A DNA stretch of 64,000 nt from Quercus robur. Its lineage: Eukaryota; Streptophyta; Magnoliopsida; Fagales; Fagaceae. The translations under genes and the position numbers were made by a program. Under the pieces are notes generated by a model. It was not told where the DNA came from, made no database searches, and was given only the letters and a program-made list of their open reading frames with translations. The number at the start of each line of letters is the position of its first letter. Positions within the stretch are counted from its first letter, which is position 1. Below are positions 46,996 to 59,230 of this stretch, piece after piece. The DNA lies in assembly GCF_932294415.1 (NCBI RefSeq), contig NC_065539.1, positions 52,533,501 to 52,597,500 on the forward strand. The letters are read 5' to 3'.

Positions 46996-48763
46996 TCAAG
47001 TTGGGATCTTCGTATCATATTTTGCTGTAAACTGACTGAACTGGTTGTTTTTAAAAGCAGAGAAGAGCCAAAACCCTTTCTTCACCTTTCCAACCTTCTT
47101 TGAAATCCTATACTTCAAGAACTCTATTGCTGCTGTAGATAATCTTGAGTTATCCAAAATTGAGCTCCGCTGGTACTCAAGAACCCATGTATTTGGATTT
47201 AATTGCACGACTGAGGCACCCCACTTCCGGTGCACCCATGAAGTGTTTCCCTTCCGAATCATATACCCAACGCTTCCATCAGACCACTTTTACACAAAAA
47301 ATAAAATCATGAATTGAAGTTAGGAAACAGCATATATTGTATAAACAAAAGAAGAAATTTTTGTGTTTACATTTTAACCTTGTCAATTGCCATGGCTAGT
47401 GATACCTATATTAATACTGATCAGGATAGGCCATGGCTATAAATTCTCAGCAAATTAGTCAGGATAGGCCACACGTAGTTAAGTATATATGAAGAGTGTT
47501 TTGATTCGTGTTTACCTCTGTGACTCTGCCAGATAAGATAGTGAAAGATCGGGAAGAAAAACCAGTTTTCAGCAATCCTGCAGTCTGCAAAGGCCATCCC
47601 CATATGCTCACCTCCTCCATTGCTGTCTTGTACAATGTACAACGCGAATTCAAGAGCAAACCATCCTGAAATTCAATTATATATGAGTTAACACAACTAC
47701 AAAAAGAGCTTTCGCGTGTTTGGCAACCCACTAAAACAGCTTTAAAGCTAAAGCTGAAATTTGGAGTTTTTAAGGGCAAAATATAGATCTCTACAATTCA
47801 CCATATATGTTTTATAAATCCAAAACTTATAGCACTATTCACTGTAATTAACCAAACACTCAAAACGCAAAAAAACTTTCTAATTCAAGCTCTATATTGC
47901 AAAGTTCTACTACTAACACTCTAAGCTCTACTTCCTACAACAATACCAAAGGTGGTTTCCAACCAAGACCTAGACTTTCTTTAAAAAGAGTTTGCTATAT
48001 GCCACCTAATCAATTTCCCACATAGAATTGAAAAAACAAAGATTGAATCTTTCTTTAAAAAGAGTTAGATGTATGGTACCTGATCAATTTCCCAAATAGA
48101 ATTAACATAGCTGCAATTTGAAACCTCCCCATCAACAACAAGACCTTGCAACTCTCTCTGCACAAATTTCAGCTTTCCCTTCAAATCTTGCACCACCCAA
48201 GATTTCTCACCAACATGCTTAACAATTTCCGGCGACAACACTGGTCTTAAAATCCCACAAACCCCACTAGAAAAACCAAACTCCACCACAAAAATCAAGA
48301 GTAAGCCCACCACCAATTTCACAAACCAACCCTTCCAAACCCACTCTTTCTCACTCTTCTCCATCCTCTCCATCAAATTCGATCTCGCACTCGATTTGAG
48401 AACCGGGGAGGCCAAAACAGGGCGAGAACTCGATCTGGGTGTGGACAAAATCGAAGCATTGAAAGAGATGGGAGTGCGTTCGACGTCGTTGTTTTGGGCA
48501 CGAGAAGATGAGAGCTTTGTGAGTGTGGTTTTGTGGACACTGACGGGCATGAGATCAAGCGTGGCATTGATGCTAGCCAAGCAAATCTCACAGTTGCAAT
48601 TTGCATCTTTTCTACACCCAGGGTAGTAGCAGCTGTCTCGAGTTTCAGACCGCTCGTCTTCCATGGCTATGGCCGTAGCCGTGGTGGTGCTGGATTTCGC
48701 AGAGGTTGTTGTTGTTGTTGTTGTTGTTGTTGATGGTGATGAGGATGAAAGGACAGTTTTCAT
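46996..48763 (-). CDS. Uncharacterised single-pass membrane protein with Cys-rich N-terminal segment
   Basis: Three exons (48763-48080, 47665-47516, 47286-46996), all in phase 0, give 374 residues. The N terminus is Ser/Thr-rich with (ACA)n-coded Thr. A small Cys-rich module follows (C45, C50, C56, C58, C61: SCYYPGCRKDANCNCEIC), then a Ser-rich linker. One membrane helix lies at about 147-172 (WFVKLVVGLLLIFVVEFGF). A conserved C-terminal domain follows: IWEIDQ|DGLLLNSRC, EEVSIWGWPLQTAGLL, GFSSRSFTILSGRVTE, WSDGSVGYMIRKGNTSW, KWGASVVQLNPNTW. I have a vague memory of plant proteins of this kind being labelled sigma-1-receptor/ERG2-like but cannot support that from motifs. The exon joins are clean. 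Intron 1 carries a probable small MITE. Confidence 0.82.
47716..47859. mobile_element. Probable small MITE in intron 1 of the membrane-protein gene
   Basis: GTGTTTGGCAACCC on the left and, read inward from the right, GTGTTTGGTTAATT form short inverted ends 144 bp apart. Ends of this type are common in plant hAT/PIF MITEs. No sure target duplication was found. Confidence 0.4.
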
Positions 48764-49320
48764 GGCGTCTTTGGTTGGGTTTTCTTTTGGGACTCGGTTT
48801 TGGTCAGTTTGGAGTCTTTTATTAATTATGCGAGAAAGTTTGGGGTTTCAAAATTTGAATCCCAACGGTCATATTTGATCTGGGCTTGTAGCCTTGGTCC
48901 ACTGTTAAGATTCGGTTTTAAAAGGAGGGACAGATAAGGTTTCTTATGAAATGACTGTAATAACCCTAATATTTTTGCGTTATGGCCTTTGTTTTATTAA
49001 TTGGGTTTGGGTCATTTTTATTTAATTTTTTTTTTAAAGAAAAATTTTGGATAGCTGAGGTGGTACCTTGTACAATGAGTGTGTGTGTATATATATATAT
49101 ATATATTTTTTTTTTTGATGGTGTATAATGAGTATATTTTATTTTATTCAACAATGACAATGGGAAAAATGGAAATTTGAAATTTGAACGGTTTTATTTG
49201 AAGTATTTGAAAATGTCAGTTGAACTAAAGGATTCTTATTGAGTATATGTGATATTAGTTTCGCATATTTGTTTTTTTTTTTTTTTTTTTTGATGGGAGT
49301 TTCGCATATTTGTAAAATTT
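48764..49320. other. Upstream region of the membrane-protein gene
   Basis: About 560 bases with a TA run near 49089-49106 and a poly-T tract near 49271-49290. It probably includes the promoter of the minus-strand gene. No other feature was seen. Confidence 0.45.
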
Positions 49321-49529
49321 AGATATGATAATCAATAAATCCATCAGTGCTCTCATGCTAGGCGCATAGCAGCAAGTGGGAGTCTTGCAGCTTCTTGCAA
49401 GAGTTGGAGTGCCTTCCCCTGTGTGAGGTAGTGGTAGTTTTTGGCCGTCGCAGTGTCCTTTAGGTGGTTCAAAAGGTGGGCTTTTTCCTAAAAGCCCCTA
49501 CACAGGCAGTCAGATAACAAACTTTAGCC

Positions 49530-51030
49530 ATGGCTGATGAGTTAGAGGAGCTATGGAAAAAACTAACATTTACGGAGGAAGAAGACACGGGTATAGAGTT
49601 GGATAGCAGTAGCACAAGTGCTGCAAGGAAGATTGGGAAGTATTGTGCTATAATGAAGATCCTATCCCAAAGAAGCATAAATATAGATGCACTAAGGAAG
49701 AATTTAAGAATGCTGTGGAAACTGAATAAAGGGGTGCAAATTTCTGAATTGGAGGAGGATTTATACCTGGTGGAGTTCGGAGATGAGAAGGACAAAAGGA
49801 AAGTGTTGGATATGTGCCCTTGGAGTTATGAAAAGCAATTAGTACTGATTCAAGAGTTCGACGGGAAGTTGACACCGAAGGAGATTGAAGTAAAATGGGC
49901 CCCCTTTTGGGTCCAGATCTACAACCTGCCTTTGAACAGTAGGACGAGAGAGACAGGCTGGGCTATTGGGTCGTGTTTAGGGGCGGTGATTGATGTGGAT
50001 GTTTCAGAATCTGGAGTGCAGTGGGGTAAGTGCCTCCGAGTTAGAGTACGAGTTGATGTTACTAAGCGATTGGTACGAGGGAAGAGAATCACAACAGAAG
50101 GAGACGAGCCTAAATGGGTCAATTTTAAATACGAGAGATTGCCCAATTTCTGTTACAGGTGTGGGCTTCTCAACCATTCCCTAAAAGAATGCAGTGAAGG
50201 GCAAGCTCAAGGTGATAAAGAGGGAGCAAGCTAGCTTCAGTATGGTGCCTGGTTAAGGGGGGAGCCTATGCGAAGGGGAGGGAAGGAAGCATTTGCACAG
50301 GGAATGAGAAAAGACACAGCGGAACGCAATGGGGCGTATGGGGGCAGTCCGGTTGTTCAGTCGGAGAAGCGACACTCGGCGGAGGAACGTGTGGAGGAAG
50401 GAGGTAGTCACGTGAATGACATGACGAATCAAGAGGTCAGCAATCCCATACGTGATGTAGGGGCAGAAACCTCCCCTAAGCCTGTGTCAAAACTTTTGCA
50501 TGAGGAAGGTATGGTCAAAGAGTTGGTAGGAAAGATAGAGGAGAAGGTACCCATTTTGGAGAGATTCGGTGAGGAAAAGCTGACAGCCAAACCAGATTTT
50601 ATGGAGGGGATGCAGTGGGAAACAGTAACTTGTCAGGTGCCCCAGCTAATATTAGAGGGAAGTTTGAAGCCAAGTAACGAAGCTAATATGAAGGAAGATG
50701 GGCCAGCCTCTGAAAATCCAACCCCAGGCCCATTAGCTCTGAGTTTTGATGATAAAAAGGGCTGGGTAGCTGAGCCTTTGGGCCCAGCAAGTAAGCACTG
50801 GAAAAGGTTGGCTAGGGAAAGTAATAAAGGGAAAACTCAGGTGAGTGGAAGCCCAACTAAAGGAAAAAGGGAGGGCCCAACACCTCTTCAGGAACTTGAC
50901 CCAAACTCAGGAAGCTTAAAACAAAGGAAAGGGAGTAAGGTAGGAGATCACGAACTAAATGGAAAGGAGAATATGGTTGGCGGTGTGGCGGTGGCTGCTG
51001 AGCAGCACCGCCGAGCAGCACCGCCGAGCC
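49530..51030 (+). pseudogene. LINE ORF1 (gag-like, DUF4283 and CCHC knuckle), interrupted
   Basis: The frame opens MADELEELWKKLTFTEEE, continues with the DUF4283-type core (LDMCPWSYEKQLVLIQEF, VKWAPFWVQIYNLPLNSR) and the zinc knuckle C208-x2-C211-x4-H216-x4-C221, and meets a TAG at 50232. The same frame then resumes (YGAWLRGEP) through a long hydrophilic linker and runs on into the endonuclease of ORF2 with no intervening stop. The two ORFs may thus once have been one. ORF1 proteins bind LINE RNA. Confidence 0.85.
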
Positions 51031-54000
51031 AAATGAGTTTGTTAGCTTGGAATTGCCGAGGATTGGGGTCGTCCTTGGTAGTTCGGACTCTCGCCGATGA
51101 GGTGAGATCAAAGGACCCTCTTCTGGTTTTTCTATCAGAGACAAAGACCGGAACGAGTCGGATTAAAGGAATACAAAGCAAGCTGGAATACACTCAAGGT
51201 ATTACGGTTCCAAGCGACGGTCAGAGTGGGGTTTGGCGTTGCTTTGGAAAGAAGGTATTGATGTTCGGTTTAAGAGCTGCTCTAATTCGCATATCGATGT
51301 GGAGATTCATGATAGTTCTGTACCAACCCCGTGGTGTGCAACTGGGTTTTATGGGCAACCCAACGCAGCCAAAAGATATATTTCGTGGGAGCTTCTGGAA
51401 GTCTTGAAGGTATAGAGTTCATTACCATGGGTGGTGTTCGGGGATTTCAATGAAATCACCCATCCCGACGAAAAGCTTGGAGGACCAGAGAGAGATGCCA
51501 GGCAAATGAAGGATTTCAGGGAATGTCTTAGTAGATGTGGTCTATTTGATTTAGGCTTTGTTGGGCAAAGGTACACTTGGTGTAATGGAAGGGAAAGGGA
51601 ACGGAGAACTAAACTTAGACTGGATCGGATAGTGGCAAGTGAGAGTTGGATGGGTATTTATCCAGAAGCAGGTGTTCATCATTTTAGCATGTCAATTTCT
51701 GACCACTGTTTGCTGTCTCTGTCCCTTCATCGGCGTCAACCACGTAAGCTGACAAGAAAGAGATTCTTCTTTGAGGCTATGTGGACTAGAGAAGCTGGTT
51801 GTAGGGAGTTGATTGAAGAAGTATGGGACCCGGTGTGGAGGACCTCAGATTGTACGATTGTGGACCGCTTAAAGAATTGTCAAGAGCAGCTCCATAGGTG
51901 AAATTGGAGAGTGTTTGGGAATGTTAACAACACCTTGAAGCAGAAAAAAAAACCAACTTCAACAGCTTGAAGCCGTAGATGGTATGCTGGATAAAGCGGA
52001 GGAAATTCAGGGGCTGAAAAAGGAAATTAATGAGATCCAAATTCGGGAGGAGATTATGTGGAATCAAAGGTCAAGGGCGTTATGGCTGAAGTGGGGGGAT
52101 CGAAATACGAAGTTCTTCCACGCCACAGCGAGCCAACGGAGAAGGAAAAATAGAATTGATGGTTTGCAAAATCATCAAGGGGAGTGGATAGATGATTAGG
52201 AGGGTATTGAAAATATAACCTTAGACTACTTCACGAAGACTTCAGGTTTGATAATCCCTCAAATTTTGATGCGAGCTTGGGTGCTATCTTGAAGAGGGTC
52301 ACGTCGGAAATGAACGAGGAGCTGTTGGCAGTGTTCAAGGCAGAGGAGGTGTGGCAAGCCCTGCAACAGATGCATCCCACAAAGGCTCTGGGCCCTGACG
52401 GTATGTCTCCCATCTTTTACTAACAATATTGGGATATTGTAGGACCTAATGTGGTTAACTGTGTTTTAGGAGCTTTAAATTCTGGTGTGTTACCTTGTAC
52501 TCTTAATGAAACATTTATTTGTCTTATTCCAAAGGTAGCTTCACCATAGAAAATTACAGAGTACAGACCGATAAGTTTATGTAACGTAGTGTATAAAATT
52601 ATCTCTAAAATGCTTGCAAATAGACTGAAAAAAATTCTAAAGGAGGTAATTGATGAGTCTTAAAGCGCTTTTGTGTCGGGCAAATCAATAACAGATAATG
52701 TGCTTGTGGCTTTTGAGACAATGCATTGCATAGACCAGAAAAGGAAGGGGAAGGAAGCTCTGATGGCAGTAAAGCTCGACATGAGCAAGGCATATGATCG
52801 GGTCAAATGGCCTTACTTAGAAGCTACATTGAGGAAAATGGGGATTCATGAGAAGTGGATTGCTCTTATGATGATGTGTGTTCGAACGGTCTCTTACTCA
52901 GTCTTGATAAATGGGGAGCCAAAAGGAAAGATAGTTCCTTCAAGAGGTCTTCGGCAAGGGGATCCAATCTGCCCGTATCTTTTCCTATTATGCGCGGAAG
53001 GGTTGTCGGCTATGTTGAAGAAGGAAGAGAATGAAGGATACATTAAAGGTGTGGCTGTAAGTAGAGGTGCTTCGAGTGTTTCACACTTGTTTTTTGCCGA
53101 TGATAGTATCATATTTTGTCGGGCATCGACTTTGGAGTGTGAGAGAGTTTTGAAGGTGTTGGAGGATTATGAAAGGGATTCGGGGTAGAAGGTAAACAAG
53201 GAGAAAACAGCCTTATATTTTAGTAAGAATACAAGTAGGGAAGTGCAAAATCGGGTCAAGCTAATGTTTGGGGCTAAGATCATTAGACAACATGAGAAAT
53301 ACTTGGGGCTTCCACCACTAATAGGAAGGGGGAAAAGGAAAGCCTTCAACCGAATTAAGGATCAGGTGGGAAGGAAAATTGCGGGGGTGGAAAGGAAAGC
53401 TCTTATCCAACGCAGGCAGAGAAATCCTTATAAAAGTTGTGGCACAAGCCACCCCCACATACACGATGAGCGTTTTCAAGCTTCTGGACTCCTTGTGCAA
53501 GGAGTTGAACTCAATGATGGGTAATTTCTGGTGGGGTCAAAAAGGAAGGGAAAGGAGAATGGCATGGGTTTCTTGGGAGAAATTATGCAAGCCAAAGTCT
53601 GAGGGAGGTATGGGGTTTAGGGATCTCAAGGCGTTCAACTTAGCTCTTTTAGCAAAGCAAGGATGGAGATTGTTGGAGAACCCAAACTCTCTGGTTCATA
53701 GAGTCTACAAAGCTAAGTACTTTGCAAATGAGTCATTCTTAAATGCTCAAGTGGGTAGGAGACCCTCCTATGCGTGGCGAAGTATTATGGCAGCTAAAGA
53801 CATAATTATGAAGGGTGCTCGATGGTGCATTGGCAATGGACTTAATGTACACATCTGGGACGATAGGTGGATTCTAAGTCCTGACTCCTTTAAAATAATT
53901 AGCCCACGGCGAACCCAGGACGACGAGGTGATGGTCTCGGACCTCATTGATGCTGATAGGAGGTGCTGGGATACAGCAAAGGTCAGGAGCATTTTTCTTC

Positions 54001-55162
54001 CACATGAAGTAGAGCTAGTGTTGGGCATCCCAATCAGCTATATACTGCTTGATGATTCAGTCATATGGGCCTGGACCTCAAATGGAAAATTTACAGTGAA
54101 GAGTGCATACGGGGTAGCACAGAGTTGCTTAAAAGAGGGACCAAAAAGACCTGATCCAGGCAGCTGCTCGGATAATGCAAAGATGAAAGCAATTTGGAAA
54201 ATGGTTTGGAAGTTGGATTGTCCAAACAAAATAAAACATTTCATGTGGAGGGCGTGCAAGAACATTCTTCCCACTAGGAATAGGCTAAAGGGGAAGGGAG
54301 TTAGTTGTGAGGACTGCTGTGCTTTGTGTGGGTGTAGTGAGACATCGGGGCATATCCTTTGGGATTGCAAATTTGCCAAGGAAGTTTGGAGTGGAACAAA
54401 AATCAAACTCCTTGCTCTGCCTGAACCGGTGCCTGAGTTTTTGAATCTTGTGTGGGAGGTTATGGATTCTCATCCAAATATTAATTGGGTGCTCTTTGCT
54501 GTGACTGCGTGGAGCTTGTGGAATAATAGAAATATGGTGATTCATGGTGGACTAAGCAAAGGGCAGGGGGGGCTAATCAAGTCTGTGGCTGCGTATATTG
54601 AAGAGACTAAAGGAGAGAAGACAACACAGAGGAGAGCTCATCAAAGTGCTGCACAACTGTGGACTCCACCGAAGCAAGGTTGGTATAAAGTCAACACGGA
54701 TGGGGCAGTATTCAGGGAGACAGGAAGCTGCAGCATTGGTGTGGTGGTTAGGAATGAAAAGGGCCAAATCATGGGAGCTCTGTGCAGAAGACTGGAGATG
54801 CCTTTGGGAGTGCTGGAGGTAGAGGCAAAAGCTGTGGAAGAAGGGGTCCAATTTGCAAGGGACCTTAGCCTGGGTCGGATAGTTATTGAATGTGATTCTT
54901 AGGTTGTGGTTAACTCATTATGCAATCAAGGCCCGACGCAAAGTAGCATCCAAAAAGTGATTGAAGGCACAAGATTGGGACTACGCTGTTTTGATGTGTA
55001 GGAGGTGGCTCACACACGTAGAGGCTGCAACTCAGCGGCTCATATTAATGCAAGATATGCCAAGTTTGTAAACGAATGTGATATATGGGTGGAAGATACC
55101 CCACCTATGATTGTTAATCAAGTGCTAAATGATGTAAGCTGTATGGCTCCCATTTCGGTTTA
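51031..55162 (+). pseudogene. LINE ORF2 (endonuclease, reverse transcriptase, zf-RVT, RNase H), interrupted
   Basis: The APE-type endonuclease shows MSLLAWNCRGLG, FLSETKT, VFGDFNEI (about 51436-51459) and SDHCLL. The reverse transcriptase shows [48 protein letters not shown] and the catalytic FADD (about 53094-53105). Next comes the zf-RVT block CPNKIKHFMWRACKNILPTR with CALCGCSETSGHILWDC, and finally RNase H with KVNTDGAVF and VEAKAVEEGV. Stops lie at about 51413, 51899, 52197, 52421, 52547, 52661, 53186, 54900 and 54999. Frame changes lie near 51230, 51950 (in an A-run), 52230 and 53390. Confidence 0.9.
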
Positions 55163-55218
55163 ATGAAATTATAAGTTGAAGATCAAAAAAAAAAAAAAAA
55201 AAAGATATGATAATCAAT

Positions 55219-55914
55219 GCATGTACATTTATACTATAAAATACACTAACATTAAAGAAAGTTTAAAAAAAAAATTTGTAGTTTAGTGGTATTGCTCAAT
55301 TTCCTCTTTCGAAAGGCAATGCTAATGGTATATGTTTACTTTACATTTGAAGATTTACAACCAAATATATATATTTTTTTGTTGATAAAGTAGAGTTACT
55401 TGCAAAATTTTAGACAAAATCTCAGCTTTAATCACTTGCTTATTGTTATTTGTGGGATTATGTGTTTTAGCTTGTTTCTTTCCTTTGAGAGTATTTATTG
55501 AATATATACACGCAATCACTTGTATAACCATTTAGTTAAAGGAAAAACTATGATGAAACAATGTCTCATCAAAGTTCATTCAGTCGCATTATTTTTTATG
55601 AATAAAAATAAAAATAATAAGTTTATAGTATTTAAACAAAGCTAGTATAAAATATGAGGGTAGGTGTTTTTTCGAAATTTACATGAATTAGTGAAGAATC
55701 AATATATTACCTATTTTTTATCCCAAAAAAAAAAAAAAAAAAACTTACCTATTTACTTATTACATAGTTTAAAACTTTATATTACAACATAATTCATTTC
55801 TTTCTTTGTATGGTTTCGTGTAGTAGAGTACATCTGAAAGCAAAGGTATTTCTAAAAGCTATTTCACGTTGTAAAAAATTCTTTGGGAAAAGTTTTGCTA
55901 CATACTTTTATGCA
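55219..55914. other. Short gap between LINE and hAT-like element
   Basis: AT-rich DNA with two poly-A runs; no gene or repeat end was recognised. Confidence 0.5.
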
Positions 55915-55922
55915 GCAATTAC

Positions 55923-58326
55923 CAGGGGCAGAGCCAAAAATTTTTGTTTGAGGCGGCTAAGTTGCGACACTAATATATCTATCAAGACAGACCCCCCCCC
56001 CCAACACACACACACACATATATATACACACTTTTTTTTTTTTTTTGAGAAACTTTGTTGATGCCCATTTTTGACAAAGAGCCCAACAGCAGAAGAAGCC
56101 CAACAATAGAGATGGTGAGAAGGGGAAAACGGTAAGGGAATAAGGAAACAAGTCTGATAGGCTAAAATGACAGGATTGATGGCTAGCAGGCCCACAAGAA
56201 TAAAAAAAAAGGTAAAGAAGGAGTAAATGGGCTGAGGAAGCCCAATGAATGAAGTAGTAAGTCCATGGGAATAATAAGAGGTAAAGAGGAAGTGAATGGG
56301 CTGAGGAAGCCGGGAAAATGAATTAGTAAACTCATTGGATTGGCTTAAAGGCCAATAAGCTCGAAAAGTAATAAGAGGTAAAGATGTAGTAATTGGGCTA
56401 AGGAAGTCCAAAGAATTTAGCAAAAAGCCCATAGGAGTAAAAGAGGTAAAGAAAGAGTAAATGGGTCGAGGAATCTCGAGAAATGAAGTAGTAAAATGGG
56501 TTGGCATAGCAGGAATGTTGGGCAACAAAGCCCAAAAGAGGTAAAGATGTGGAAAGTGGGCCAAGGAAGCCCTGAACAAAAGATTGATGAAGAAGTGGGT
56601 TGGCACGGCAGGAGTATCAGCCCACAAGCCTATGGGGTAACAAGAAATAAAAAGAGAGTTAAAGTTATAGCAGGCACGATGAAGTGATATGGTAGGATCA
56701 GTAGCCAAAAGGCCTTTCATAGAAAAGGAAATGATGAGCTTGGCAGGAAGATGAAGGCTTTTGTCCAAGCAACACCAAGTCCAAGAAGGGGTAAAAGGCA
56801 GAGAATACGTGCCCAAAAGCCCACATATCCTTCACGCCACAAAAGATAAACACCGACTAGCACATACGGCAGAATCAAACAAACACGGAGGCAGCAGAAA
56901 TGGTGTGAATACCAGAAAGAAACAAATTCAGACAGAGTGGAGCATGCACAAAGGGCCAGGGTACCACCTACTTGTACCCAGTCAATACATAAGAGGTGGG
57001 TCACGGGTCAAGGCTTTCAAAGGGTGTGGTTGGGCGGTAGGGAGAAAAAGGGGTCTATTCTAGAGTTCTCACTTAAGCTTCTTTGGGAGAGATATCCTGC
57101 TGGGATGATATCTCACCCAAAAGAGGTAAGTATGGGCTAAGACCACTTGATGCATGTCATAAAGGTAAGTAATGAGGAGGCTTAATCCTTATCCGGATGA
57201 GTGAAGTGAAAAATGGAGAGAGGTAAGAAACAAGACAAGTAATTTTGTCTAGGAATGGAGAGTGGTGCAACCAACACATTCTGAGCAAAGGTAGTGGCTG
57301 GGCAGCCAACAGACTAATGGGCAGTCTTGGAAGAACACCCATAAGGAGCCAAAAGCAGTTAAGGGGCAAAAAATGGTAAATCCCACAATGGCAGATGGTA
57401 TAAAAAGGGGTAGCTGCGAATAGTGAAGGAGGATGAAAGAACAAAGAGAAGGAAGGAGAGGTAGAAAGAAAGAAAAGAAAGAATAGAGAAAAAGAAAGAA
57501 CGTACAAAAAAACCAATGGGATACAAGTGGTAGGAATAGAAGCATGCATCAATAGACCACTTTTTCTCTCCCTCTTAATAGACCCACTCTCTAAGGGATT
57601 GAGAATCGAAACTTAAACCATTTAGATCATTTTTCCAAAGTCCGTAACTATTATGGTAGAAGCCTTCCTTTAGGTTACTCATGTTGGTAGTATTTTGATT
57701 GAAAATACAAGTGGTAGTATTTTCAATCAAAATTATGTTTGATGGTGATCTTTTATAAAATAAAATTCAATTTTTCCATTTTCATTATGAAATTATTAAA
57801 AAATTTCATTTTAAACACAAATTATCAAATTTTATACTAAAGTAAGTAAAAAATCTTTCAATTCAACTAATGAAATTCTCAAAAACATAAATGATCCAAA
57901 ACTTGGAGGAATAACTTAGGCTCTAAACATATTTGAAACTATCTTGCTTTAATCCATTATGTGGCAACTAAAGACACATTTCATGTGTAGTTTTAGTGAC
58001 AAGATTTTTTTAATGAATCAATGACTTGTTAATCGTCACATAACGGGTTGAAAAAGATAGATTTGAACATGTTTGATACCAAACTTTATCAAATATTTAA
58101 CAGATATAAAAACACATTTTACAATAAAAATTAGAATTGCAAAAAATAAAGTTATATCTCTATAACTATTAAACCATTTTTTTTTAAAGCATCATTGGAC
58201 TTATTTTTGTAGACTAAATTTTGAAAACATTAAAATAATTATATATATATATATATAAATTCAAATTTGGGGGGGGGGGGGGGGAGGGGCCATGGCCCCC
58301 CACCCTTGTACATACCTCCGCCCCTG
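55923..58326. mobile_element. hAT-like non-autonomous element, 2.4 kb, with nested insertion
   Basis: Inverted ends CAGGGGCAGAGCCA (left) and CAGGGGCGGAGGTA (right, read inward) are of the CAGGGGCGGA type common in plant hAT elements. Flanks GCAATTAC (55915-55922) and GCAATTAT (58327-58334) agree at 7 of 8 bases, the hAT duplication length. C- and G-runs lie just inside both ends. No transposase was recognised. The middle 1.5 kb looks foreign (see the LTR entry). A hairpin with 17-bp perfect arms (ATTTTGATTGAAAATAC, 57692-57708 and 57717-57733) lies in the right part. Confidence 0.65.
56056..57609 (+). mobile_element. Probable solo LTR nested in the hAT-like element
   Basis: The block begins TGTTGATGCCCATTTTTGAC, differs sharply in composition from its flanks, and is bordered by AACTT on both sides (56051-56055 and 57610-57614). 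A TATA box (TATAAAAAGGGG, about 57399) lies near the right end, as in an LTR promoter. The right end does not show the standard CA, so the boundary or identity is uncertain. No internal retroelement genes were seen. It is a fossil, and younger than its hAT host. Confidence 0.4.
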
Positions 58327-58334
58327 GCAATTAT

Positions 58335-59230
58335 TGCATACAAGGATATGTGGCAATAAAAAGAAAGGGATACGTGTTCAAGGGTCATGTGCAATGCATA
58401 TGATTACAATATACATAACTAGTTAGACCTTAGACACTTATCCTTTTCTTTTTGCATACACATACCCTTGTATGCAGCAAAAGCTTTTCGAATTCTTTTA
58501 CATGTGGGAAAGTTATCATCAATTCTTTGTACTCAAAAGTCAAAAATATACTTAATTCCTAAAGAAAGGGTCAGATTTAGTGACTGAGGTAAAAATGATC
58601 TTATACTCTTGCAACATGGATAACCACATGTGTGTGTGATGCTTGTTGGCAAAATTGAAGTTTTGAATTTTTTTTTTGGAAGGATCAACTTATTGATATA
58701 ATAGTTAAAAGAAATCCAAAACACACACACTTAAGTGCACATATGAGCACACATATGCATGTACACACACAAATAAGGATGAACCAAAATTTCAGCTTTG
58801 GGGCCAAAGTTTGAACCCAATTTGTTTTTGAAATTTAAGAATAAAGAATACACTTAGATTAAAAATTAATACATGAAAATTCTTGTTCTAATAGTTACAA
58901 TGGCAGTGTTGAAAGAGTAAACACAAAGTATAACTATTCTATGAGTTGGTAGGCAATTGAACTTCTATTACTTATCAACCAATTGGTACAATTTTTTTTT
59001 AAAGATAAGTAAAAACATATACATGCATTGGATCTACTACCATCCCATCAAATTTTGAGAAAAAACTAACTTGAAGTATATTGATAGAAAAAAAAAAGGG
59101 AAAAAAAAAAGAAAGAAAGAAGTAAGCACATATGCACATTAAATAAATAAATAAAAAGGGAGCTATCTTAGAATATAAATAAAAGAGTACAATTGCTTGA
59201 AGGTCCTTAGTCTCTTATTTCTTAATTTTC
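58335..59230. other. AT-rich stretch, nothing recognised
   Basis: AT-rich DNA with short (AC)n and A-rich simple repeats, between the hAT-like element and the gypsy-related element. Confidence 0.45.

Larger units (their letters stand above)
49337..55202 (+). mobile_element. Full-length but dead L1-type LINE, about 5.87 kb
   Basis: A perfect 16-bp target duplication AGATATGATAATCAAT flanks the element (49321-49336 and 55203-55218). The 3' end is a poly-A tail of about 18 bases directly before the right copy. Inside, in order, are a leader of about 190 bases, an ORF1 with nucleic-acid-binding zinc knuckle, and an ORF2 with endonuclease, reverse transcriptase, zf-RVT and RNase H parts. This is the complete layout of a plant L1. 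About ten in-frame stops and about four frame changes inactivate it. It lies upstream of the membrane-protein gene and next to a hAT-like element. Confidence 0.93.

Noticed and set aside
46996-48763. Sigma-1 receptor/ERG2 function for the membrane-protein gene
   Set aside because: It rests only on a vague memory of labels; no diagnostic motif of that family was recognised.
55908-56816. A 302-codon minus-strand frame
   Set aside because: It spans the edge of the hAT-like element and the nested block, crosses simple repeats, and has no family resemblance.
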